The translations under genes were made by a program, and so were the position numbers. Under the pieces are notes generated by a model. The model was not told where the DNA came from. It saw only the letters and a list, made by a program, of their open reading frames with translations, and did no database searches. A stretch of DNA of 64,000 bases, from positions 1,612,001 through 1,676,000 of the forward strand of contig JASVEC010000001.1 of the NCBI GenBank assembly GCA_030770535.1, given 5' to 3'. Below are positions 42,040 through 53,983 of the stretch, in pieces (position 1 is the stretch's first letter; each line of letters opens with the position of its first letter). The DNA comes from Batkoa obscura. Taxonomy: Eukaryota; Entomophthoromycota; Entomophthoromycetes; Entomophthorales; Batkoaceae.

Positions 42040-44459
42040 TTAAATTTGGATTTGCCTTAATAAAATATGCCTTCTCTACTTTTAGTAGATTCATTAAGCA
42101 AGTCAGCCCATTTCTTCAAATCTCTAAAAATAATTAAGCCTTAAATAGCAGGGCGTTTATCTTTATCTTTACTATTTTGTTGCAAAAGCCTCAACTTCAT
42201 TACTGTGTTTAAATTGGCATTCTAACAAAGCTTTATTTTTATTTAGAAAATTTCCAATTACCGCCAAAAGTTAATTAATGGAAATGGAAGATTTAAATAC
42301 CATTTTAATTATGTTAAGTTTGAAAATTTCATGATTTATGATCTAATGGAGTAGATTTCATTTAACAAACTATATACAGCTGTTGCAGCTCTTTTGTGAC
42401 TTTTTTAGTAGTAGTTTTTAAAGCTAAATTGCATTTATAGCCAATTCTTCTAAAACGTTATCCTCATACTTTATTTGAATTTTAGTATAATTTATTTTCT
42501 TAAACGAACAGCTAATTAAGTCTAAAAAGAGTTGCAACAGTTGTATCAAAGCCACTTAAGTGAATTCGTTATCCAATAAAATAATATTGTCATAGCATCA
42601 GTAGCTGTGCGAAAATTTATTAAGTAATCTAATGGTAAATGATTTAAATTAATTACTTTGTTTCTGTTAAAATAGTAAAAAACCACTTCATAATAAATAA
42701 AAGCTATCTCATCTTGCTAAAAATAGAGTTCTATTGTCTTGTTTTATGACTTCAACTTATATTGCTTAATTTGGCTAAATTTTAAGAAATTATTTACTTT
42801 TTTTAATAGTCACATAAACATCGAGCCTACACTGAGCCAAAAATAAGTTTGCATCCCTTTGAAAATAAGTATTTATGTATGCTGTTAGAATACAACATTA
42901 ATGGTGTTGTAATTGATATTGTTGATAATATATTATATTAATCTTATACTTGATCTATTTATAATATCAGTCTAAATAAACTACAAAATACTTAATAAAA
43001 TTATCGTTTAAAAATTGATATAACATGTAATCGTTTTAACTTCATAAACTTTCACAGTAAATTTAGACTTTATTATTAAATTATTAAATAGCTTAAATAT
43101 AGTTTTATTTTTAAGTATCATAGATATAATTATATACATATATCTATTTTTGGAATTATTCATCAAACTTGTTTGAAAAGATTAATCTCTTAGATGTCTC
43201 CTAATTGGCTTCTATTCGTTCCAAAGCAAATGCTGTTTTAAAGAAATCAAATCATTTATACTTTAGTATACCTTTTGTTCGCGTTGTGTAAATTGTGTCG
43301 TTATTATGAGTTTCTAATCAGAATAATGTCAATGTTTATGTTTTTATTAATGAATGATATTATGTCTTCTTATTCTTAGCAGCTATTAGTAATAAAATTT
43401 GGACTTAAGTAAATAAATAAAGTTAGCTCTTTAAAAAAGATAATTGATAAACTAAATTGCATAAAAGTACTTATTTTTACCTACCTATTTGCTTCAGATG
43501 CATTTATATTTCAGCTGTTGCCCATTTTAGTTAATATGGTCTTAAAGTCTACAGTTATTATGTTATTGCTTATTTATGCCTATCTATGCCAGTTTAGTAA
43601 TTGTAATAATTTTAAGGTAATTGTAAATGAGCAAGTATAAAAGTCTAGTAAAAGAAAGTAACTTTTTATAGTTCTGATTAACGTTTAAACCTGCCAAAAT
43701 TTGTAACTCTGAGTGTAAAATTCAAATTAAAGGAATTAGAATGGATTTTTTGTTTCATTATTTTGTATTGTTTTGAAGGAATATTTTTCAAATTTATTCT
43801 TTTTCAAAAAAGACATCTTTTATTTTATCAATATTTATACTTATTTCTCTTGTAATGAATTAAATTCGGAAAAATGTTGAGCCTTGGCTTTAAACTTAAA
43901 CATAAGTTGTTATATTTTATGATGTTATTTAAACCCCACTTCTTTTATTTCAAAAAAACTTTAATATAACAAAAACTTTAAAATTATTGGGCTTTGTTAG
44001 TATCTTTTTCTTTTTTAATCTCAACATCTTTAATAACAATGAAATAATAATATTCTTAGCAATTCGCTTATTTTACTTTGCCAATTGTTATTAATTACTG
44101 CTTTAGGTATGTATAAAAAATTAAAGTGATCTCGAATTTAGCACAAGATCTAGAAAGAAATATCGATTGCTTACTACAGCTAAATGAGAGCATTTGAATG
44201 ACAAAGGATATTATAAAAGTTTAGATACTAATTGTTTCAAGTTTATTTTACTATGGGTACTAGTCCACAGGGCCTATTTTTTACAACTTAATAGACATTT
44301 GATTATGACTTTATACAAATATTGATGTTCGCAATCTTCTGGTTAATAAATTGAGTTAAAATCCTAAATAAAAACACTACTTGAGTATGTAGATTCATAT
44401 GAATATTAAATTAATTTACTACTATTTCAAAAATCACTAAGATTATAACTAAGCTACCA
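42040..44459. other. 2.4-kb spacer
   Basis: MITE-2 at 42375-42545; otherwise AT-rich with no recognised gene. Confidence 0.5.
42375..42545. mobile_element. MITE-2 copy
   Basis: TACAGCTGTTGCAGCTCTTT at the left, AAAGAGTTGCAACAGTTGTA at the right; 171 bp, the best pair of ends in the window. Confidence 0.85.
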
Positions 44460-44966
44460 TTACACACCACGAAGTAGTAAAAATCCTAAAGTAGAGAATA
44501 TAAGGATGTGAAGCTCCTTTGGAATATTGAAAAATAGTCTAAAATCCCCATTTTCGCGGGAAAAAGTACCAATGGTTGCTTCTGGTTTTAAGGAGCAGTT
44601 TAAGATCCATTTATCCGTATAAAATGTCCAATAATAATAGATGGCAGCTTCATGGCTTGGACAGATAATAATTTCAGCATGATAAGCTTCATTGCTCTTT
44701 AGTTTTAATTGAAATTTTAAATCAGAAAGCTTGCTAGTTGGGTCTACTAAACTTATTTTAAACTCATTTTTTACGAAGAAATGTGCCTTAGTTATCTTTG
44801 CTAATGGTAAGTTGTTTGCAGATAATAAAAGGGTGCGTTTATTATTAACTAGTATACATTTGTATTGGTGATTCAAAGTGGAGTCATCAGTTACTAAAGA
44901 TATATTATAATTTTTTAATTGATTATTTGCATCTTTTTCAAACTTATATTTTATTAAGCTTTCCAT
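44460..44966 (-). CDS. Tubby-like (scramblase/LURP-type) small protein, paralog 1
   Basis: 168 residues, single exon. It shares its whole length with the gene at 51166-51678: start ESLIKYKF, LPLAKI in the middle, a LSDLKFQLKLKSNEAYHAEI strand pair, YYYWTFYTDKWILN, and a hydrophobic C-terminal helix KELHILIFSTLGFLLLR. Alternating short beta-strand-like segments ending in one buried helix are the hallmark of the tubby C-terminal-like fold (tubby, scramblase, LURP-one). The fold assignment is inference from pattern; no signal peptide, no other domain. If right, it may bind membrane lipids. A TATA-like stretch lies about 30 bp upstream. Confidence 0.65.
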   Translation of the reverse strand: MESLIKYKFEKDANNQLKNYNISLVTDDSTLNHQYKCILVNNKRTLLLSANNLPLAKITKAHFFVKNEFKISLVDPTSKLSDLKFQLKLKSNEAYHAEIIICPSHEAAIYYYWTFYTDKWILNCSLKPEATIGTFSRENGDFRLFFNIPKELHILIFSTLGFLLLRGV

Positions 44967-44990
44967 GCTTAACTACTATTTTATTACAGT

Positions 44991-45005
44991 GCTTTTTGAT
45001 ATTTA
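44991..45005 (-). promoter_or_regulatory. TATA-like stretch before tubby-like paralog 1
   Basis: TATATATAATAAA on the minus strand, 25-40 bp before ATG 44966. Confidence 0.35.
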
Positions 45006-46875
45006 TTATATATATACTATATTCCTTTTCTTACCCTATTTAAGCTTGATTACTTGGCAATCACCTAGATTGAAATTTTGTTCTAGAGCAACAATTATAA
45101 AAATTCGGAAAGAAATTGGAACTTTCAAAGTAGACAATCTTTATAAGGTTGAAAATCAATTAAAAAGTAAAGTATAAGTATAAATGTGATTTCATATATA
45201 TATAATTATTTATATCTCAAATCCTTCCGAAAAGGTAGAAGAGTTTATCTTTTGGATTTAAGATCCTTTGAATTTTATTCATAAAGTTATATTATGGTTG
45301 ACTATGTTTTGGTTTATAGTTATACCAATTTCTAATCATTTTATTAGTTTTTCGCAAATTTAAAGTTGTCGGATCTTGGCAGATAGAATGGTACGGTATA
45401 AAAACACACCAAAAGACCCGTAACTATAATATATGCGGTCAAGAGTAATTTGTAATTAGTAAAATACATTGATATCCTTGGCTATTCGTATTTGCGTAAT
45501 AAACAACAAAAGGTGACATTGTGTAAAAGAAGTGATAGGGTTTATCTAAAACTAAATACCAATTATTTTATTATTAAATATAAATAGTAAAATAAAGTAT
45601 AAAAAGTAGTCTTATCCTATAATTATTATAGTTATTGACAATATGAGTCTGTAAAACTTTTAATACTTAATATCATTATATAATATAAAGAATTCAATAA
45701 TGTTTGTATAAGGTAAAATTTAATTAAAAAAACATTTTTTATATTTCACATTAAACTAACTTATTATAGTATGCATTGCCAGTCTTCCTTATTTTTGACC
45801 ATTATTTCAATATCTGAAAAATTATTATGTAAATTTCAACTTGAAAATTATTTTATTTTAGTGCGTAATGCCAAGGGTTTGGAAAAAAAAATATAGAATA
45901 CTTATACACAATATAGCCATTATCAGTATGTTTAATCCTTTAATTTCTAGGACAATTTGTGTTAAGACTGTAAAAATAAACTTGGATTTGTATAAAATAT
46001 AATAGCAAGTAAATTTGATAGCCTGATAGTGATACTTTACTTATATAGCAATTTACTCCTTTACCTAAAAATTATAAAAAGTATACAGTTATAAAGCACA
46101 ACAAGTTGTACAAAAATATACTAGTCTTTGATGCCAATAGCTTGTTTGAACTTTTTCTTTTAGACTTAATCAAACTGTTTATTTTAGCTCAATAAAAACA
46201 AAATATAACAGTATTGTAAAAAAGGCTTAATGAGAATCAAAATCTTGTAATGATCGTTATACTATAGATTTATACAACTTTTCCTTTTCCTTTTCCTTTT
46301 ACTTATTTTTCAAGCTATAAAATTAGATCACAGACTTGTCCTTTGATTTATATAAGATATTATATATATTATATATTATAGGTCATACCACTCTAAACGT
46401 TTTGAAGAGCTTATTTATCTTAAAGCAGTTTGCTTTTGCTATTAAGATTTACTATAAATATCATCAAACTTTTGCTTAAGGGAAGAAATTTACTCTCTTT
46501 AAATCTTTTACGTCTTTATGAATATACAAGTTTTTCAAGTCTACCCAGCTGTCCCAAAAAAATATTTGAACAAACTTATATATAAATAAGAATAATTATA
46601 TAATTAAATTACCAGGAGCAATTGTGTTAATTTTAATTCACCACTTTGTGATTGGAATTGGGTGCTATACTTTTCGTTTTGTTTAAAATAAGAAATAATA
46701 TCTTATCTATTACTTTGATAGAATTTCCCAGTTATTTAAAATTAAATAAATATGATAATTATCACTATAATAAATAACAAAACAGATTACAAACTAAGGT
46801 TTATATAAATTTATTTCAATATAAAAAGTCAAAAACAGAGCTAGGGATTAAAGAAGCATTACAAAGTTTATGGTT
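45006..46875. other. 1.9-kb spacer
   Basis: A run of TTTTCC repeats at about 46283-46303; a 70-codon frame at 44965-45177 is a chance product of the CATG at the opposite start. No gene or repeat copy recognised. Confidence 0.45.
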
Positions 46876-48486
46876 CTATAACTTAGAAGCCAAAAATTTA
46901 GGCGATGGTCTATCTGGAATAATAAAATCTAAAATAGCTTGGACAATCAATGGATCCTTAGTGATATCATTGTGCCCGCCAAAATTGTTAGCCAAATATT
47001 TAAGTTTATCAAATCCAAGGAAATTCAAATGTTTTGCAAAATTTAAGCTATGACCTGAATGAACTAAAGTATCATTAGTTGAATGGATAATCAATGCTTT
47101 AGGTAAAGTAGTATAGGGTATCATCTTCAAGTGAGAGCTAGTAACATACTGTGGGGAAATAGATCTTAAGTAATTTAATAAGTTTTCATCGTTTGTAATC
47201 AAAGATTCAGAATCGTTGTTAACTTCATTATTTGTAGTTATAGAACTGGAGTTATTTTGGGGATAATTCCATTGAAGTTTAGGCTCTTCTTGAGCTTTTG
47301 GTGAATATTGTGGTTTTGTATAAACAGATCTTGTGATGTTTGATTGACCGTTTGTATTAGAGCCAATAGTCATGATTCTCTCGGTAATAGTAACATGAAC
47401 ATCTTTAGGTATAATATAATTATAAAACTGAGTTCCATCATTGGACTCTATTTTAACGCTTTCAAAGTTGTTCACATCAGTTCTATTTTCAATATTTGAG
47501 GAATCTCTTTCTCCATTAATTGGACTTGGCACAATAAGCCTTTCTGTGTTATGAGGACTTGGTACAATAAGTCTTTCTGTATTATGGGGACTTGGTACAA
47601 TAAGTCTTTCTGTATTATGAGGACTTGGTACAATAAGTCTTTCTGTATTATGAGGGCTTGGTACAATAAGTCTTTCTGGGCTACTTGAAGTATAGGGTGC
47701 TGATCCGGAAGTAAATTGCCCAATATCATTTTGGTTCAAGGAAACTTCATATTGAGAAACAAATGGTTGGTTTGCATTTTGAGCCTGTATTGAATCAGCG
47801 TGAGAGAATTTGATAACTCCGTTGTGATTAAAATAAATATTCTCCTTCACAACTTGAGATAAATCAAAAGTTCCAGCTAAGGAAACTAACCCTTTTATTC
47901 TCGATATTAAATTTAGTTCCTGATCTTTACTGCTTGAAAGTAATGGTAAGTATGCACCAGAGTCCAAAGCTATTATACTAGCAAGAAGCGCACCAGATGA
48001 GTGACCACCAATGTAAATTTCATTATTTACAAATATACTATGAGTTAAAATATGTAAATAACCCTTTAAACAATCTTCAATGTGATTTTTGAATTTAATA
48101 TCACCATAGCTATTTGTGCGATAGTTTACCCTGATTACATTGAGTCCTCCATCGCTCAAACGTTGAATAAAATTTTCAAAATCAACATGGCTAGCACTTA
48201 AATATGGGAAAGATTCAAACCAAATCAAAACAGGGGCTTTTGAATTGTATTTGCATGGATAAATATAATACTTACATTCTTCGGATTCTTTTGAGTAAAC
48301 AACCTCAAAGCCAGAAGAAGGTTTCGATGAGTCACTAAAGAGTTGATTAATTAATAAAGAAAAAAATGATAAAATAAATTACTTTGAAGGTTTTGATTCA
48401 TAAACGTTTACAGCACTATAAGGGCTCGAGGTGATAATGTTCCCTCTAGCACTTTCTAAATCAGTCATATGAGTCCCAATTACCAT
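46876..48486 (-). CDS. Alpha/beta hydrolase with 11-residue repeats (paralog C)
   Basis: Two exons, 48383-48486 and 46876-48334, over a 48-nt intron give 520 residues; the exon-2 frame has no ATG before the active region, so the first exon is needed. Triad: Ser147 in GGHSSGA, Asp456 in HSTNDTLVHS, His489 in NNFGGHND. Residues 70-78 read VLIWFESFPY in place of HGGG, as in paralogs A and B. Between the Ser and Asp blocks is a large insertion (about 215-440) with five direct copies of the 11-mer RLIVPSPHNTE (47520-47680, 33-bp units) and a Ser/Asn-rich stretch. No signal peptide. TATA box 45 bp upstream. Substrate unknown; the insert makes it far longer than ordinary members (about 280-350). Confidence 0.8.
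47520..47685 (-). repeat. 33-bp tandem repeat, five units
   Basis: Each unit contains GGTACAATAAGTCTTTCTGT and a TATTATG(A/G)GG(A/G)CTT half (plus strand), coding for RLIVPSPHNTE on the minus strand. The three inner units are almost identical. Confidence 0.9.
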
Positions 48487-48530
48487 TTCTTTTAAGTTTT
48501 GTATAAATTGAATTGATCTTTAATTGAGTT

Positions 48531-48538
48531 TATTTATA
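48531..48538 (-). promoter_or_regulatory. TATA box of hydrolase paralog C
   Basis: TATAAATA on the minus strand, 45 bp before ATG 48486. Confidence 0.55.
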
Positions 48539-49601
48539 CTTTTCAAATTTTTTATTACTTTCTCCCTGAATTCAGATCGTCCAATGAAATCTATCTTAAT
48601 AACCCATTAAAGAACCACGTCTACTTCAATTTATTTCCTGGAACTTAATTTGCTGTACAATCACCATTTACATGTAAATTGTTCTTTATACGAATTTATT
48701 CCTGTCTAGAAGCTTTGTAAAAATAATAGCCAATTACTAACTATGGTAAAGTAAGATGGCAGTATAGCCGTTAAATTATTTTTTTATAAACCATAAACGT
48801 TAACTTTATTAGTTTATAACATATAAATTAAGCACTATAGCAGAAGAAATTTTTTAAATACATCAGTTTTTTTGGGGAATAGAAATAATAGAAATAATTG
48901 TTATAATAAAAGCTTCATGTTTTATTTGTCACTTTAAAAAGCTTCCATTTAAAATAACCTCAATTAGCTTAAGCTCTAATAAACTTTTTGAAATTTTTTA
49001 AACCCTAAATTAGCTAAAATTATAAGAATATGATAGAACAATGAAATAAAAGTATATAAGTTTGTGCCGCTTTCTTTATTTTCACTAGAGTTATTTAAGC
49101 TGCTAGTTTTTTTCATATTACTTCACTTTAAATAAAATATTTGATGAATCTTGATACAAACTTTAAAAAATCAATTATATTACTTATTTTTATAAACAAT
49201 ATGGCCACCATTATTCATTAAGTTGACAAAGTTAATAGAATTAAAGCCAAAAATATAAAAGTAAATATTAATAAATTTTAAACAAGAAACAGCCAAAACC
49301 CCATAAAAACGTTATAGGTTAGACCAAGAGCATGCTAAATTACATCTTAATAATAATAAGTTCTTGATAGTAAAGAACCTTCATCAATCCTGTATATAGG
49401 GATGTTTTTTTTGGTTTCATTACTTTTTTCATTTTTTAAGCGCTATTTGAGTAGAAAGATTGTTAGTAAATTTCTTAAACAAAAAATACATCCCCATATA
49501 TTGCTAAACAAAAAAGCAAAATTCTAGTAAAATATTTCCAAATTTACCAAGATCATGAATAATATAATAAATAAACAATAAGATATCTGTTTTACCAATG
49601 A
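48539..49601. other. Spacer with one MITE-1
   Basis: MITE-1 at 49395-49500; no gene recognised. Confidence 0.5.
49395..49500 (+). mobile_element. MITE-1 copy
   Basis: TATAGGGATGTTTTTTTTGG to AAAAAATACATCCCCATATA; 102 bp upstream of tRNA-Asn. Confidence 0.9.
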
Positions 49602-49675
49602 GCTCGTATGGCGCAATTGGCTAGCGCGTCCGACTGTTAATCGGGAGGTTACTGGTTCGATCCCAGTTATGAGCG
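49602..49675 (+). tRNA. tRNA-Asn (GTT)
   Basis: GCTCGTATGGCGCAATTGG, anticodon loop GACTGTTAATC (anticodon GTT), T arm CTGGTTCGATCCCAG, acceptor GCTCGTA/TATGAGC with one G-T. 74 nt, intronless, followed by a TTTTTT run, a Pol III stop. Confidence 0.96.
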
Positions 49676-51107
49676 TTTTTTTATATTTGCTTTTAATTGT
49701 ATTACTAAAATTTTAGCTAAATACCTGTAACAAATATATTTCGATATGCCCTTATTATAATAATTGTATAACTTTACTTTTAATAAATTAATTTTTATTT
49801 CTTAACTGTAATTTAAAACTGAGAAATATACCTTCTAAGAGCGCCTAGGCTGTATAATATTAACCTCTTACCAACTGACTCAGTGTTGATAGATTCTAAT
49901 TATAATTAAGTCCAGCTAATGTACTTTGTGAACAATAATTAACCTCCTGAAAATCAGGAATACTCCAACAATAAAATTTAAATTTGAACAAATAAAAACC
50001 AAGGTTAGTCAAATTTCTTATACAAACAGCCTTTTGATCAAAAATTAAAACTAAACAAATAAGATCGATCAAATTATTTGTGTGGACAACCATCTGGTAG
50101 GAGATTGAAAACTGATTGAATTATGGTAGCTAAGAAGCATTTGACTTGGAAAGTAAGCTTTCTAAAAGCATTAAGTAGCTGGACGATGGGCTAAATAAGC
50201 TAATATTGTGTACATCCTTGGTTTTTTTACAAATGAAGATATAGAAATGTTTAGACTTAAACATACATAAACTGATGCTATCAAATTCAGAGCTTTTATA
50301 AAGTAGGAATTTCAAGAAAAAAAGCATAGGTTATTTAAAAGCCTAAATATTGACTTAAAAATGCTAAGCTCATTAGTTTGTAATAAAATTATGACAATAA
50401 ATATATTATATAATTTATGTTTAGTATCTGAATTTTAAATTATCCACATTAAAAAGCTTGATAAATTACATAAAATAATAGCTATTACTATTTTATAAGC
50501 TTTATTTAAGTGCTAAAATTTATATAAGTAATATTAGTCTAAAGTCAAATAGCTTTTAAACAATTTAATTTTGCAATATTAAATTTACTAGTTTAAAACA
50601 TCTAAATATATAAACATATAAAATAGCTTAATAATTAGTTGTTTTTTAGTATTAGCTTAAAGTGAATTTCACTATCTATTTTATATAGGATAACCGCTTT
50701 TATTAGAGAACCATTAACAAATATGTAGTAACATTTGATGTTTACTGTAACATATTATTTGTAGATATTTGAATAACTTGTTATACTTTTATTAAAATGA
50801 AACCACGATCAATGTAAAGTTTAAAGTAATATTAAACTAATATTTTGATTATCAATTATTACTTAACTATCGTTTTATGTTGTTAAACAAAATATTAATT
50901 TTTTTCTATCCTTGATATTTAATAATTGATGCGAATAAATCCCAAAAAAGGAAACGTCGGTAGACTCTTAACTTTTGTAGCACAACTTTATTTGCCAACC
51001 TTGAGCATGCCAAGTTTTCAAGAAAAATGTAAAGAACTTCTAATCTAATAAATGAATATTTAGGATAATACAAATCTGGGCCAAGTAATAGTGTCAAATC
51101 CAAATAG
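49676..51107. other. Spacer, perhaps with a decayed gene
   Basis: Two minus-strand frames (50130-50327, 49896-50093) follow each other and contain Phe/Leu/Ser-rich protein-like text, and another lies at 50906-51103; together they could be relics of an old gene, but no domain is recognisable. No repeat copy. Confidence 0.35.
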
Positions 51108-51114
51108 TATAAAA
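51108..51114 (+). promoter_or_regulatory. TATA box of tubby-like paralog 2
   Basis: TATAAAA, 58 bp before ATG 51166. Confidence 0.45.
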
Positions 51115-51165
51115 TGCAATCATAAATACTCTTTTTTTTTTAAAATCAGAATCAAAACTATCAAA

Positions 51166-51678
51166 ATGAATTCTATTATATGTTACCAATTCACTCAAGA
51201 TACCAAAACTAATGTTTATAACTTAAATCCTAAGCTTGAGTATGTCAATCAAAAATACCAGTATTCGCTCACTTTTACTAATAAAAAGACTGCCATCGTA
51301 GTTGATGGGTTAGGCTTGCCTTTAGCAAAAATTGAAAGTTGTGGCCTTTTTAATATAAATAGATATAAGGTTATTATTGCCATGCCAGAATTATGTCTTT
51401 CAGATCTTAAGATAAGATTGATAATACCAAGCAAAAGTAAAATGAACGCTTATCGCGCCGAAATTAAGATTAGCTCTCAAAACAGCAAGCAGGGTGTATC
51501 TTATTATTGGACTTATTACAGTGAAGAAGGCTGGTTTTTAAATAGCTCTAAGGATCCTGAATTATCTATTGCTTCTTATAGTTTTAAAAACCCAGTTTAT
51601 ACTTTGTTTTGTAATACTTCTAAAGAACTTAATGTTTTGTTTTTAACAACCCTCTCTTTTCTTTTATATAGAAATTAA
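51166..51678 (+). CDS. Tubby-like (scramblase/LURP-type) small protein, paralog 2
   Basis: 170 residues from ATG 51166 (MNSIICYQFTQDTK). It matches paralog 1 end to end: GLPLAKI, LSDLKIRLIIP, YRAEIKISSQ, SYYWTYYSEEGWFLN, and the C-terminal helix KELNVLFLTTLSFLLYR. The start at 51166 was preferred over an upstream in-frame GTG because it matches the length of paralog 1 and lies 58 bp after a TATA box. The two genes are on opposite strands with hydrolase C and tRNA-Asn between them, so the duplication was dispersed or followed by rearrangement. Fold call as for paralog 1 is inference. Confidence 0.7.
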   Translation: MNSIICYQFTQDTKTNVYNLNPKLEYVNQKYQYSLTFTNKKTAIVVDGLGLPLAKIESCGLFNINRYKVIIAMPELCLSDLKIRLIIPSKSKMNAYRAEIKISSQNSKQGVSYYWTYYSEEGWFLNSSKDPELSIASYSFKNPVYTLFCNTSKELNVLFLTTLSFLLYRN

Positions 51679-53983
51679 TGATAAAATCGTTGTATATGTT
51701 CGCTCCTTTATTTTAACGTCCTTCTAACTTAATAAACTCTACTTATTTTAATTTTTATATTATTACAATTATTATTACTATCTATAATATATGTAGTCTA
51801 ATAAGTAGATTATTTTATATACTATTTTATTGATAGTAAAATAAGCCGAATTGTTTAGGATATGAGCATTGCTCAAATTATATACAGATTACATTATAAT
51901 CAGCTTTAATACCAATTAAGCTAAAATCTTAATTTAATTCTCCGATCTATTCTACAGTGATAGAAACTTCTTTACTTGACTGCGTGTAACAATATGACAA
52001 TATTATCTTTATAAAGATCATTATGATAATATAAAATAATAGGTAAATATAACTTTTTCATGATTTGCATAATCATACTTACATTAAATTAATGATGGAT
52101 CCTAATATCCTGTTTCTTACGCTGTATTCATTATAATTTTGACTTTTGGGAGGTGAAAACTTACAGATGAAAACTTTGTTAATGAAATAAAACTAATTAA
52201 ATAATAAGGTTAGCTGTCCAAGAGGTAAGAGCTTCTACACCCTTACGATTCTTTCTAGGCAGAGCCTTAGCAAATCTAAAACCCATTTCCCAGGTAATTT
52301 ATCATTCAATAAACATTGACTGGACCGAATGAACTGATTGTTCATGCGCCCAAAGGAAAGCCTAGTATGGATTCTATAAGTGGCCCAGATGACGGAAGGA
52401 CAAAAACAAGCTAAAAAAATAGGAATATGTTTGCTATGTTAAAAAAGGGTTTTATTATGTTGGTATATAGGTTTTTGCTTAAAAAATAAATCCAAGTTAT
52501 TATCTAAGTAATTTACTTATTAATCAAAAATACATTTGTCATAAAAGCAACAAGACAACTGTTGTTTACAAATTTAAAAATAGTAAAAGATCTTAAATTT
52601 TTATCTTTTACTATATTATATTTATAAAAACATCCGAAAAATAATGATTTATCTATACTAAAGTTTAAAAAAGTTTAAAAAAGTTTAAAATTAATACATA
52701 AAATTACGTGTTTAATTTTATTATTACTATTAAATATATGTATAATAATATTCTATATATTATTACATAATTTAATAAAAATTTAAATAGCAATGCTTTT
52801 TAAACAAATTGATTTATAACTACTAGCCATAAGGTAAGCATTTACTTTAACTTCTAAATGCATCAATGAATATGAATAATTAAAGCTCTTCAAAAAGATA
52901 ATTGACATCGCTTAAGTAAAATACTATTAATGAAATATAAAAAAAACAAAGTTTTCATTAAATAAACCAGAAATTCAAATTCAAAACTATTTTTCAATGA
53001 TATGGATGTGACTTTTCGTTTAAGAATTTTATTACAATACCCACTCAATAGTGATTAAAAGTGGAATAATTAATGAGACTAAAGAAGACATTCCCATATG
53101 TATTAAACCATAATAGCTTGAGTATAAGATTTATTTCAAATAAACAAGTAAATTTAAAGACATTTAAAACAATAATATAGTCAAATAAAAAATACTCTTA
53201 TGATTTATAAAAGCCTAAGAATCAGATAAGTACATAGTAGTAGTATTTTTTAAATCTTTAGCATATTAAGGGAAGTCTTTTATTAATGAAAGAAGGTAAA
53301 AAAACTTGAATGTAAAGCCCAATCAGAAAAAAGCGGTGAGCAAATACGCTCAAATATATGGTAAAGCAATAATGACTATAGTTAGAGACCCCCAAACCAA
53401 CGGCTAAAAAGCGGATAGTAGTCCAACATATCACTCCTGGGACTAAATATGACTTGAAAAGGGGTTTTTTGCTATGGGCTTTTTTCGATCTAAATGGTTT
53501 AAATAGAATTCTTTAAAGACTAAAAATATGCCATTCTTGTCACAGTCTTTCTAATAATATTCTAACTTGCTTTTTAATAGGCTTTGACTACAAGGGTCTC
53601 GAATTTTATAGACCATGCTCTAAGATTACCATAATTTTATCCTTAAAATGTTAATTGTAACAGCTAAAACATTTAAAGGTGTTAACTATTAACTTAAAAA
53701 AGAAATTTGTTAATTTGGTAAAACGATCTGGCTTAAGTTTAGTATTTTATATTAAAAAAGCAATCAAATAGATTAAAAAGTAACTGTGATATTTTTGGGG
53801 CATCAAATTAAGAATAAACTACAAAACTGGATGGATTGCAAAATAATTCATGAATAGATGTTATAAAATGAACTGATTGGAAATTATGTCTTAATAATTC
53901 AAAAGTTCAAGGTGGCTATAATAACAATTAGTAATTAAAAATAAGTCAAGGATTCTTTTTCATTAAAAAAGACAGTGTTGAAT
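51679..53983. other. 2.3-kb spacer with two GC-richer islands
   Basis: Islands at about 52205-52420 and 53335-53500 stand out from the AT-rich background and hold no open frame; MITE-1 at 53000-53099. See findings. Confidence 0.45.
53000..53099 (-). mobile_element. MITE-1 copy, old
   Basis: ATATGGATGTGACTTTTCG at the left, TTAATGAGACTAAAGAAGAC near the right, CATTCCCATATG at the end; core strongly diverged. Confidence 0.65.

Noticed and set aside
44965-45177. 70-codon frame head to head with tubby-like paralog 1
   Set aside because: The overlap of both ATGs comes from the palindrome CATG; the frame has no recognisable content.
49896-50327. Two successive minus-strand frames of 65 codons
   Set aside because: Some protein-like text but no domain, no splice pair joining them and no paralog; noted only as a possible relic in the spacer entry.
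50906-51103. 65-codon minus-strand frame
   Set aside because: Overlaps the promoter of tubby-like paralog 2 and has no supporting pattern.
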